Shown here piece by piece: positions 6,771 to 12,023 of a stretch of DNA of 21,069 bases (positions are counted from its first letter, which is position 1; every line of letters begins with the position of its first letter). Source of the DNA: Pseudomonadota bacterium (GTDB lineage Bacteria; Pseudomonadota; Alphaproteobacteria; Rhizobiales; Xanthobacteraceae); the NCBI GenBank assembly GCA_023449855.1, contig JAEXHR010000276.1, positions 1 through 21,069 on the forward strand, read 5' to 3'. Under the pieces are notes generated by a model that was not told the origin of the DNA, ran no database searches, and saw only the letters and a list, made by a program, of their open reading frames with translations. The translations under genes and the position numbers were made by a program.

Positions 6771-6951
6771 GTCGATCAGCGGGCAACCCGAGTCTCTTTG
6801 AGAAGTTGCCTGAAGCCATCGATCTTAAGGTCTGGAAATGGCTTCGGTAAAATGTGATGCAGCGAAAAGCTGCGTCAGTTACGTTAAAACTGAAGTGTAG
6901 TTGCGCACAAAATGGTGTCGGTTATGGATGGTCCAAGGCGAGGATCAAACC

Positions 6952-7137
6952 ATGTCAGCTTCGTTTCACAGTGCCGACAAGCCTACCCACCGGCGCGTGA
7001 TGCTGGTCGGGTTTATATTTTGTGCAATGTTTATCGCGATCAGCTTTTTCGCCCGGCCGCAGCCACAGACGGATTATGTGCTGGTGAAGGCTGACAAGCT
7101 CGTCCGCACCGCTGGCCAGCCTGCCAAGGCCAATTGA
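6952..7137 (+). CDS. Single-pass membrane protein of unknown function (61 aa)
   Basis: The N-terminal cytoplasmic part (MSASFHSADKPTHRR) is followed by one membrane segment (about residues 17-34: VMLVGFIFCAMFIAISFF) and a short periplasmic tail (TDYVLVKADKLVRTAGQPAK). By the positive-inside rule the N-terminus stays in the cytoplasm. GAGG lies 8 nt before ATG 6952. It converges with the next gene, with 15 nt between the stops. No family recognised. Confidence 0.6.
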   Translation: MSASFHSADKPTHRRVMLVGFIFCAMFIAISFFARPQPQTDYVLVKADKLVRTAGQPAKAN

Positions 7138-7152
7138 CGGTTCAATCGATGT

Positions 7153-7374
7153 TCAGCGCTCGCCCGGTGTGGTGTTGGGCGTGAAAGGGACGATTACCCG
7201 GGCTGGTGTAAGGGCACGAGATCCGACGGGTGTTTGATGCGACACCCGTTCTGTCGATTTGCCGGCCAGAGCTGGCGTCGGCTCGAGCAGCCATGTCACA
7301 CCTGCGATCAGTCCACAGATGAGGATGACTGCGCCAAGCAGCAGCACACTGTTGTCTTCTTCGCGAGGCCCCAT
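7153..7374 (-). CDS. Single-pass membrane protein of unknown function (73 aa), probably leaderless
   Basis: Residues 1-9 are charged (MGPREEDNS), residues about 10-30 form a membrane helix (VLLLGAVILICGLIAGVTWLL), and the rest is a Pro/Thr/Ser-rich periplasmic tail. No Shine-Dalgarno site precedes ATG 7374. An exact EcfG-consensus promoter (7383-7407) ends 8 nt before the ATG, so the message would be leaderless. The perfect promoter and its position strengthen the case for this otherwise anonymous gene. Confidence 0.65.
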   Translation of the reverse strand: MGPREEDNSVLLLGAVILICGLIAGVTWLLEPTPALAGKSTERVSHQTPVGSRALTPARVIVPFTPNTTPGER

Positions 7375-7382
7375 ATGGCGAG

Positions 7383-7407
7383 AACGCAGCGGCGGAACAA
7401 CGGTTCC
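7383..7407 (-). promoter_or_regulatory. EcfG-type promoter, exact consensus
   Basis: The minus strand reads GGAAC (complement of 7403-7407), 16 nt, CGTT (complement of 7383-7386). It sits directly before the 73-residue membrane protein gene, with 8 nt between the -10 element and the ATG. Confidence 0.75.
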
Positions 7408-7421
7408 ATCAGCCTTGCAGC

Positions 7422-7613
7422 TCAGATTTCCAGATTGAGCGAAGCCTTGCGCTTCGAGGGCTGATCTCGCTCAATCTGTGGCTCTTGATAGGCTTTTGCG
7501 GCCTGCAAGCGATCCCAGATGCCCTTGTTCATGCGCAACTCACCATAGGGCGGCGGGTTGGGCTGCAGGTCTGTTGTCGGTATGATGAGCGCGCAGGATG
7601 CCATGGCGACCAA
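7422..7613 (-). CDS. Possible small lipoprotein with interrupted signal sequence
   Basis: The minus-strand frame encodes a lipobox-like hydrophobic segment (LVAMASC), a Pro-rich linker (PTTDLQPNPPPYGEL) and a hydrophilic helical end. From TTG 7613 the N-terminus is too short for an export signal. In the same frame an ATG at 7640 would give MLNQ, then a TGA (complement of 7626-7628), then RYLALVAMASC. If the TGA were TGG this would be a normal lipoprotein signal. So either the gene is inactivated by one nonsense change, or translation starts at TTG 7613 or the inner ATG 7604 and the protein is cytosolic. No Shine-Dalgarno site is convincing. Confidence 0.35.
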   Translation of the reverse strand: MVAMASCALIIPTTDLQPNPPPYGELRMNKGIWDRLQAAKAYQEPQIERDQPSKRKASLNLEI

Positions 7614-7691
7614 TGCCAGATAACGTCACTGGTTCAGCATCGCCGTCAATCAGGCTTAGCGATTTGTTAATGCGGCGGGCGGCTATCGAAT

Positions 7692-7717
7692 GAAAACAGC
7701 GCCCCGAAGGACGCTGT
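7692..7717 (-). terminator. Rho-independent terminator of the PRC-barrel gene
   Basis: On the minus strand ACAGCGTCC (complement of 7709-7717) pairs with GGGCGCTGT (complement of 7696-7704), with one G-T wobble. The loop is an extra-stable UUCG tetraloop closed by C-G, and TTTTC follows. It lies 33 nt after the stop of the gene at 7751-8116. Confidence 0.75.
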
Positions 7718-7750
7718 CAGGTGGATAAATGTATCGAGGGGACCATCTGG

Positions 7751-8116
7751 TCAGATTGCGAGAGGCACGCCGTAATAGTCATTGATCGATCGTGCTCGCG
7801 AGGTGTCAGCCCAGTTCCAGTTGCTATCGTCGTCGTATTTTGGAGCGCGCTCCAGCTGCTGCTGCGTGACGCCGGTCCGATAGCCTCCGAGATCGGTATC
7901 GTATTTCAGCGACTGCCAGGGCAGCGGGTAATGATCATCGCCAATACCCATGAAGCCGCCGAATGACAGCACGGCATAGGAGATGCGGCCGCTCTTCTTG
8001 TCGATCATCACCCTTTCGATCGAGCCGATCTTCTGATCGTCTGCGCCGAACACGGCGGTGCCTTCAACCTTGTCGCTACCGATGAGATTGCCTTGCTCGC
8101 TCGCCTCGAGTGCCAT
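7751..8116 (-). CDS. PRC-barrel domain protein
   Basis: The product has 121 residues. Residues about 11-75 show the PRC-barrel pattern: LIGSDKVEGTAVFGADDQKI, GSIERVMIDKKSGRISYAVL, then HYPLPWQSLKYD. The C-terminal third is Asp/Asn/Trp-rich and less conserved. The PRC barrel is a small beta-barrel found in photosynthetic reaction centre H subunits and in RimM; stand-alone versions are common in rhizobia, often with stress-linked expression, and their function is poorly known. GGGAG stands 7 nt before ATG 8116. An EcfG-like promoter (8146-8170) lies just upstream and a UUCG-loop terminator follows, so it forms its own transcription unit. Confidence 0.9.
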   Translation of the reverse strand: MALEASEQGNLIGSDKVEGTAVFGADDQKIGSIERVMIDKKSGRISYAVLSFGGFMGIGDDHYPLPWQSLKYDTDLGGYRTGVTQQQLERAPKYDDDSNWNWADTSRARSINDYYGVPLAI

Positions 8117-8145
8117 GGTTCATCTCCCTGTTCACCGGCTGGTCC

Positions 8146-8170
8146 AACATGCGGTTGGACGAAACGTTCC
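8146..8170 (-). promoter_or_regulatory. EcfG-like promoter of the PRC-barrel gene
   Basis: The minus strand reads GGAAC (complement of 8166-8170), 16 nt, TGTT (complement of 8146-8149). There is one mismatch to consensus at the first -10 base, the same mismatch as at 5901. The -10 element lies 29 nt before ATG 8116. Confidence 0.55.
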
Positions 8171-8175
8171 CGAGA

Positions 8176-8421
8176 TCAGCGGCTCGCAACCAGACGCAGC
8201 CGTGGCTTCAACGACGCTTTCAGCTGTTCGTTCAGTTGCTGTACGCGTGGATCGCGTGAGCGCGCGGCACAGGTGGCAAATTGATTTACGGAGCGTGCGA
8301 GCGCCGTGCGTTCTTCGCATGTGCGCGTCACCTGAGGATGCGAGAGCCGCAAAACCATTCCGCCGAGACTGACCAGCAATTCATCGAGCGCCATATCGAT
8401 CCTGGCGATCTGTTCCATCAT
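8176..8421 (-). CDS. Small helical protein of unknown function (81 aa)
   Basis: The product begins MMEQIARIDMALDELLVSLG and appears all-helical, with two cysteines (in VTRTCEER and QFATCAARS) and a basic C-terminus (KPRLRLVASR). GGAG lies 8 nt before ATG 8421 on the minus strand. There is no membrane segment or signal peptide. It is the same strand as the PRC-barrel gene, but the EcfG-like promoter at 8146-8170 separates them, so it may be a separate or read-through unit. No family recognised. Confidence 0.6.
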   Translation of the reverse strand: MMEQIARIDMALDELLVSLGGMVLRLSHPQVTRTCEERTALARSVNQFATCAARSRDPRVQQLNEQLKASLKPRLRLVASR

Positions 8422-8685
8422 CGGCGTTGCTCCACTGTTTGAAGATGCGCAACACAGCGCGCCTTCGTCGACCGCCTCATAGTCGTCGGGAGGAAAGCGT
8501 CGGCATGATGGGCCGTTCCGAATGGCGGTCGGCTATGGTGAACGGCAGATTAAGCGCACTGCAACATCAACGGTGTGCGGTTGAATTGCTGAACATCCGC
8601 GTGCAGCCGAGACGTTCTGCGCCAACAGGAACCGACATCACGCATGCCGTCGCAGGAATGTGCGCATCGAACCTGACGAGGCGCT
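8422..8685. other. Intergenic stretch with one weak candidate ORF
   Basis: A plus-strand frame from ATG 8505 to 8687 (60 residues, starting MMGRSEWRSAMVNGRLSALQ) is preceded by a good GGGAGG at 8488-8493, but the spacing is long (11 nt). Its Arg-rich composition gives no recognisable domain, and it ends on top of the next promoter. I do not call it a gene. Nothing else is supported here. Confidence 0.3.
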
Positions 8686-8710
8686 GAAACCAACAAAATA
8701 CATGCGCGTT
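8686..8710 (+). promoter_or_regulatory. Imperfect EcfG-like promoter of the Gly/Tyr-rich protein gene
   Basis: GAAAC (8686-8690; one mismatch to GGAAC), 16 nt, CGTT (8707-8710). The -10 element ends 30 nt before ATG 8741. The correct spacer and position support it; the -35 mismatch weakens it. Confidence 0.4.
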
Positions 8711-8740
8711 ATTTGCCCAGTGAACACGGGAGCACATCTC

Positions 8741-9058
8741 ATGAAGAAGGCAGCAGTTATCCTTGCCGCCGTCGCCGCACTGGGTGCCACAGTCGTGAGC
8801 GCGCCGGCCGAAGCGCATGGCTGGCGTCATGGCTGGGGACCGGGCCCGGCGATCGGTTTCGGCCTTGCGGCCGGGGCACTCGCCGCTGGCGTGGCAGGGG
8901 CTTATGGTCCGTATTACGGACCCCGCTATTATTACGGTGGGCCGCGCTATTACGGTTATTACGGTCCGCGATATCGTCCGGCCTACTATGGCGGATATTA
9001 TGGCCCGCGTTATGGATATGGTGGCCCGCGCTACTATCGCAGTTATGGCTACTGGTAG
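8741..9058 (+). CDS. Secreted Gly/Tyr-rich protein (105 aa)
   Basis: A clear Sec signal peptide (MKKAAVILAAVAALGATVVS, cleavage likely after APAEA at residue 25) is followed by a His/Trp/Gly-rich start (HGWRHGWGPGPA) and a Gly/Ala hydrophobic stretch (FGLAAGALAAGVAGA). The rest is low complexity, built from YYGPRY and GGPRYY units (about residues 55-105). GGGAG stands 8 nt before ATG 8741. Composition of this type is seen in exported structural or surface-coat proteins of rhizobia, but no specific function can be assigned. An EcfG-like promoter precedes it and a perfect hairpin follows, so it is a single-gene unit. Confidence 0.85.
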   Translation: MKKAAVILAAVAALGATVVSAPAEAHGWRHGWGPGPAIGFGLAAGALAAGVAGAYGPYYGPRYYYGGPRYYGYYGPRYRPAYYGGYYGPRYGYGGPRYYRSYGYW

Positions 9059-9085
9059 GCCTTTTGTATCCGGAGCAAACAATGA

Positions 9086-9109
9086 AGCCCGAAGCGCTTG
9101 CTTCGGGCT
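9086..9109 (+). terminator. Hairpin terminator of the Gly/Tyr-rich protein gene
   Basis: A perfect 10-bp stem AGCCCGAAGC / GCTTCGGGCT with a GCTT loop, 27 nt after the stop. A U-tract is absent. The symmetric stem could also serve the convergent minus-strand gene ending at 9136. Confidence 0.65.
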
Positions 9110-9135
9110 CGTGAAAGGAGCGTCAATTTCGTCGG

Positions 9136-9324
9136 CTACCTCGTTGCGGCATTCCGTTTTGGATGCGCACTAACAAACTCGTTCCACTCCGTGGCGCGAA
9201 CCTTTTCAATAACCGCGTCATAGTAGCCTTCACGTTCGCGCTGAAGCTTTGCCTGGTTTTCACGAAACTGCATGACGCGTTTCTCGATATCGGCGCGAGC
9301 CGAGGGCATCGGATTTTCTTTCAT
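9136..9324 (-). CDS. Small coiled protein with RERExYYD motif (62 aa)
   Basis: From ATG 9324 the protein starts MKENPMPSARADIEKRVMQF and goes on with QAKLQREREGYYDAVIEKVR, a single amphipathic helix, then a short basic tail. The same helix pattern, DIxxRVxxFxxxQxxLxRERExYYDxV, is found at the C-terminus of the 147-residue protein at 10591-11034 on the same strand, so the two are paralogues in that part. Start choice is uncertain: ATG 9324 has a purine-rich but weak upstream sequence, and ATG 9309 is an alternative. Function unknown; the motif may mediate helix-helix contacts. Confidence 0.6.
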   Translation of the reverse strand: MKENPMPSARADIEKRVMQFRENQAKLQREREGYYDAVIEKVRATEWNEFVSAHPKRNAATR

Positions 9325-9579
9325 TTTCTTCTTTCTTTTGTCGTCGTCTCGCCGTGGCGGCGGTTGGCACGTTTCTCGTCCGATTGTGGCGTCATTACAG
9401 CGGCGCCTGACAGGCGAGACCTCGTTCGACGGGGGCCCGGCGCCACACAATGCGCGATTTCCCGAAAGGTTCCCTTTATTCCGGGGACATCCGTGCCTTC
9501 GGATTTAGGAAGCGTCACGCCGCTCGGCTATAAGAGCGGTCGCAGACCGGTCATGTTGGCCGGCGGGACGGGAGTGCAA

Positions 9580-9786
9580 ATGAGCAAGCAGGCAATGCGG
9601 GAGGAGGCCGAGCGCCTGATCCGCGAGTCGCTGGAGCGCAAGACGGTCGTCGTGAAGCAGGGCGATACCCGTATTCTATCGACCTGTGGCAAATGCGGGG
9701 CTCCGAACAAGGTGTCAGCGCCCAAGGGGGTCACGCGGGTCGAGTTTACCTGCAAAGAGTGTGGTCATACGCAAGTCACGCTATGA
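9580..9786 (+). CDS. Small zinc-ribbon protein (68 aa)
   Basis: An N-terminal charged helix (MSKQAMREEAERLIRESLER) is followed by a beta-rich zinc ribbon with two CxxC knuckles: CGKC (Cys36, Cys39) and CKEC (Cys58, Cys61), separated by 18 residues. GGAG lies 5 nt before ATG 9580. The frame is open far upstream, but that part has no protein-like features and contains a likely promoter region. Such ribbons bind nucleic acid or protein. The helix-plus-ribbon layout does not match a named family that I can assign. Confidence 0.7.
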   Translation: MSKQAMREEAERLIRESLERKTVVVKQGDTRILSTCGKCGAPNKVSAPKGVTRVEFTCKECGHTQVTL

Positions 9787-9947
9787 GTGTACTGCACGGA
9801 CGGCGCGAGATTTGCTTTGTATTTTGCCAAGTCCGGGATCATGATTGTACCCAACGGCCGCGGCTCGCCGATTGAAAAACAATCAGAGGGTGTGAAACCT
9901 TTAACCCTTGGACTGGTATCGGGTGCTGCTGGGTTTTGGGGACGACA

Positions 9948-10196
9948 ATGCGTTTTCGCGTATCGGGTATTTTGGGGCTCCTGGTTCTGGCCGGCGTCAC
10001 GCCAGCTGCTGCGCAGTCCATTCGGACGGCCGAACCGCTCGTTCTGGCGCCTTATGAGAGTGCGCTCGTTTACGATGGTTCATGTTCGGCTGGAAAAGTG
10101 CTGAAGGTCACCGGTGCGATCCGCGGTTTGCGGCGTAAGAAGGCTTGTGTGGCCATTGGCGAGGCTCAGGCTTCTCTCGGTGCGGCCATCCAGTAA
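9948..10196 (+). CDS. Small exported protein (82 aa)
   Basis: The signal peptide is MRFRVSGILGLLVLAGVTPA with cleavage likely after AAAQ or AAA near residue 22-23. The mature part has ALVYDGSCSAGKVLKVTGAI followed by RGLRRKKACVAIGE. Two cysteines (46 and 67) could form a disulfide in the periplasm. GGGGA stands about 7 nt before ATG 9948. It resembles a family of short exported proteins of Bradyrhizobium relatives with a conserved GKVLKVTGAIRGLxRKKxC core (I believe DUF6719, but cannot verify). Function unknown. Confidence 0.75.
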   Translation: MRFRVSGILGLLVLAGVTPAAAQSIRTAEPLVLAPYESALVYDGSCSAGKVLKVTGAIRGLRRKKACVAIGEAQASLGAAIQ

Positions 10197-10255
10197 AAGC
10201 AGGCCGTTCTCGTTAGTCTTTCGTTAGGGCTGGGTCGAACTCGCGGTTCTTGAGG

Positions 10256-10277
10256 GCGAGGGAGGTGCTACCCTCGC
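10256..10277 (+). promoter_or_regulatory. Hairpin covering the ribosome-binding site of the next gene
   Basis: GCGAGGG (10256-10262) pairs with CCCTCGC (10271-10277), 7 bp with an 8-nt loop AGGTGCTA. The only Shine-Dalgarno candidate (GGGAGG, 10260-10265) is half in the stem and half in the loop, and the stem ends right before the GTG/ATG start at 10278/10281. The arrangement could limit translation until the stem melts. Confidence 0.45.
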
Positions 10278-10280
10278 GTG

Positions 10281-10484
10281 ATGATCCGTCTTGCACCAGT
10301 CTCCGAGGTACTGGCGTTGGAAACAGCGCACAGCGTCCGGCCACCTGCGACCATCGACAGCAACGATGAGACGCAGCGAAACTACTGGGCGTATCGGTTC
10401 GGCATCTCTTCGAACGATCTGCAGGCCGCGATCGAGGCCGTCGGTCCCGCAGTTGCGGCTGTACGCCGCCATCTCGGCAAATAA
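10281..10484 (+). CDS. DUF3606-like small protein (67 aa)
   Basis: The C-terminal half, RNYWAYRFGISSNDLQAAIE followed by AVGPAVAAVRRHLGK, matches the pattern of DUF3606-type proteins: a short helix-turn-helix-like unit with (D/Y)W-FG(V/I)S-L-A(I/V)-VG. The N-terminal 28 residues are less regular. The start may be ATG 10281 or GTG 10278; a hairpin occupies the ribosome-binding region. There is no membrane segment or signal. DUF3606 proteins are small, often present in several copies in rhizobia, and of unknown function. Confidence 0.65.
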   Translation: MIRLAPVSEVLALETAHSVRPPATIDSNDETQRNYWAYRFGISSNDLQAAIEAVGPAVAAVRRHLGK

Positions 10485-10530
10485 CCTGATCGCCCATGCG
10501 GGCCGCCGCACTCCAGCGCTTCTATTGAGA

Positions 10531-10557
10531 AAGCCCCACCGGGGAACGGCGGGGCTT
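10531..10557. terminator. Bidirectional hairpin terminator between convergent genes
   Basis: AAGCCCC-A-CCG (10531-10541) pairs with CGG-C-GGGGCTT (10547-10557), with one mismatch and a 5-nt loop. It lies midway between the ends of the DUF3606-like gene (plus) and the 147-residue gene (minus). Confidence 0.65.
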
Positions 10558-10590
10558 CCGAGAATAGAGTATTGGGGGGCTGCTCCGCTT

Positions 10591-11034
10591 TCACAACCGG
10601 CCGGAGCCGGTATCGTTCCGTAGCGATGAGCGGATACGTGCCTGCACGCTGTCGTAATAGGCCTCACGCTCGCGATTGAGCGTCATCTGTTGTGCCTTGA
10701 AGGCCGCGACGCGCTGCGTAATGTCGGAACGCTCGGATATCGTGGAATACTGGAGCGGTCTCTTGGGCAGATCGGCGGCAATGTTGGTGGAAACAGGTGG
10801 GGCGCCGAGATCGACACCAACTGGCACAGAATCCGCGATCGGCTCATCGATCACTTTGGGCAACTCGATGATGTCGGGGCCAGAGGACAGCAAGGCGATC
10901 TCCGCCTCCGCTGAGGTCCTGGTGGAGCCCAGTCCGAGTTTGCCCGCTGCTGCCGGATGTGCCGCGGCAACCTGCTGAACAAATGCCAGCGTTTGTGCCA
11001 CCAACCGGTCACGCTCTTCTTTCCAAGATGCCAT
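10591..11034 (-). CDS. Helical protein with C-terminal RERExYYD motif (147 aa)
   Basis: Residues 1-32 form a helix (MASWKEERDRLVAQTLAFVQ, QVAAAHPAAAG). Residues 40-95 are a low-complexity Pro/Asp/Val linker. The last about 45 residues (SDITQRVAAFKAQQMTLNRE, REAYYDSVQARIR) repeat the motif of the 62-residue protein at 9136-9324. AGGGA stands 8 nt before ATG 11034. It has no signal peptide or membrane segment and no recognised domain. It is divergent from the short H-NS-like gene (150 nt between starts), so the two may be co-regulated. Confidence 0.7.
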   Translation of the reverse strand: MASWKEERDRLVAQTLAFVQQVAAAHPAAAGKLGLGSTRTSAEAEIALLSSGPDIIELPKVIDEPIADSVPVGVDLGAPPVSTNIAADLPKRPLQYSTISERSDITQRVAAFKAQQMTLNREREAYYDSVQARIRSSLRNDTGSGRL

Positions 11035-11184
11035 GACGCGTTCCCTAGCCCAGGGACATTCTCATGGCAGCCTCGAACTTTCGTCAACCTTACCGGGTTG
11101 CCGGCCAACTCCGTGGATGAATAGTGGTCCGTCCTTGCGGCTCATTAACGATGTCGATAGTCCAGAAGAACAAGGGAGATGACC

Positions 11185-11424
11185 ATGAGCAAGTTTGATC
11201 TGGACTCGCTGAGCATCGAAGAACTGGCCGCGCTGCGCGATCGTGCGACAGACAAGCTTGCCGAGAAGGTCGCGGCGCGTCAGGCAGAACTCGAGGCGGA
11301 ACTCGAAAAGCTGGCTCAGTACGGCAAGGTCGCCAAGAAATCGCAGGCAACGCCGGTCGCAAAGCCCAGGAAAGGAGAGACGAAGGTGGATTTGTCGTCG
11401 ACGGATGTGTCGCGCGCCGCTTGA
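11185..11424 (+). CDS. H-NS-like protein lacking the DNA-binding domain (79 aa)
   Basis: Residues 1-50 (MSKFDLDSLSIEELAALRDR, then KLAEKVAARQAELEAELEKL) form the N-terminal oligomerisation coiled coil typical of H-NS family proteins. The same pattern opens the next gene. A short Lys/Pro-rich tail follows, but the family's C-terminal DNA-binding motif (YRxPxTGxTWxGRG) is absent, and it is not found in another frame downstream. The length is 79 residues against about 100-135 for complete relatives. AGGGAG lies 6 nt before ATG 11185; an ATG 6 nt earlier is too close to that site. It may form mixed oligomers with the full-length protein next door and modulate its silencing activity; this is inference. 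Confidence 0.75.
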   Translation: MSKFDLDSLSIEELAALRDRATDKLAEKVAARQAELEAELEKLAQYGKVAKKSQATPVAKPRKGETKVDLSSTDVSRAA

Positions 11425-11606
11425 CGTCGGCCACACTTCAGGATTTTTTGAGGAACGAGCGGGGGCGTTACGACGTCCGATCGCCAATCGTTCGGTGGTG
11501 CGTAGGCACCGCCTGAATTTGATCCATTTGTTTTAAATGCACATGCCCGGGTGCACGTTTTGTGCGCCATCGAGAGGAGCATGTCCGTATTCATCCGGAG
11601 TTCGTA

Positions 11607-11933
11607 ATGCCGACGCGCGATTTGAAGGCTCTGTCCGTCACCGAATTGCTGTCGCTGCGGGACGATATCGACAGGCAGCTATTGGCCCATCGGGCCGAGT
11701 TGCAAGCGCAGCTCGCCCAGATTGGTAGCGTGAATGGCAAGGGCGGCCCGACGCGCGGCGTCAAGATCGCTCCGAAGTATCGGCATCCCCAAACAGGCGA
11801 GACCTGGACGGGCCGCGGCGGCGTCGCCGGGTGGCTGGCGAGGGAAATCGCGGCCGGCCGCAAACGCGAGGACTTCCTGATTGAAAAGCCGAGCCGCAAC
11901 AGAGTGGCCAACGGGCGCGGCAAAGACGAATAA
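11607..11933 (+). CDS. H-NS family histone-like DNA-binding protein
   Basis: The product has 108 residues. The N-terminal coiled coil (DLKALSVTELLSLRDDIDRQ) is followed by a flexible Gly/Lys linker, and the C-terminal DNA-binding domain carries the H-NS core KYRHPQTGETWTGRG (residues about 57-71), then WLAREIAAGRKREDFLI. GGAG is 6 nt before ATG 11607. H-NS proteins bind AT-rich or curved DNA and silence horizontally acquired genes; HvrA-type members in photosynthetic alphaproteobacteria act as regulators. The preceding gene encodes only the N-terminal part of such a protein. Confidence 0.88.
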   Translation: MPTRDLKALSVTELLSLRDDIDRQLLAHRAELQAQLAQIGSVNGKGGPTRGVKIAPKYRHPQTGETWTGRGGVAGWLAREIAAGRKREDFLIEKPSRNRVANGRGKDE

Positions 11934-12023
11934 GCGCAGCATCGATGATGGCTCCATGGGTGGTACCGAATGGCCGTCTGCGGCATTGTCATGTCGGTAT
12001 TCCCCTTCGGATGACATCGCATC

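Noticed and set aside
8505..8687. 60-residue plus-strand frame with a good GGGAGG site
   Set aside because: Spacing is long, the sequence has no protein-like pattern and it runs into the next promoter; kept only as a remark in the gap entry.
11452..11475. GGAAC followed by CGTT upstream of the full-length H-NS gene
   Set aside because: The spacer is only 9 nt, so it does not fit the EcfG consensus.
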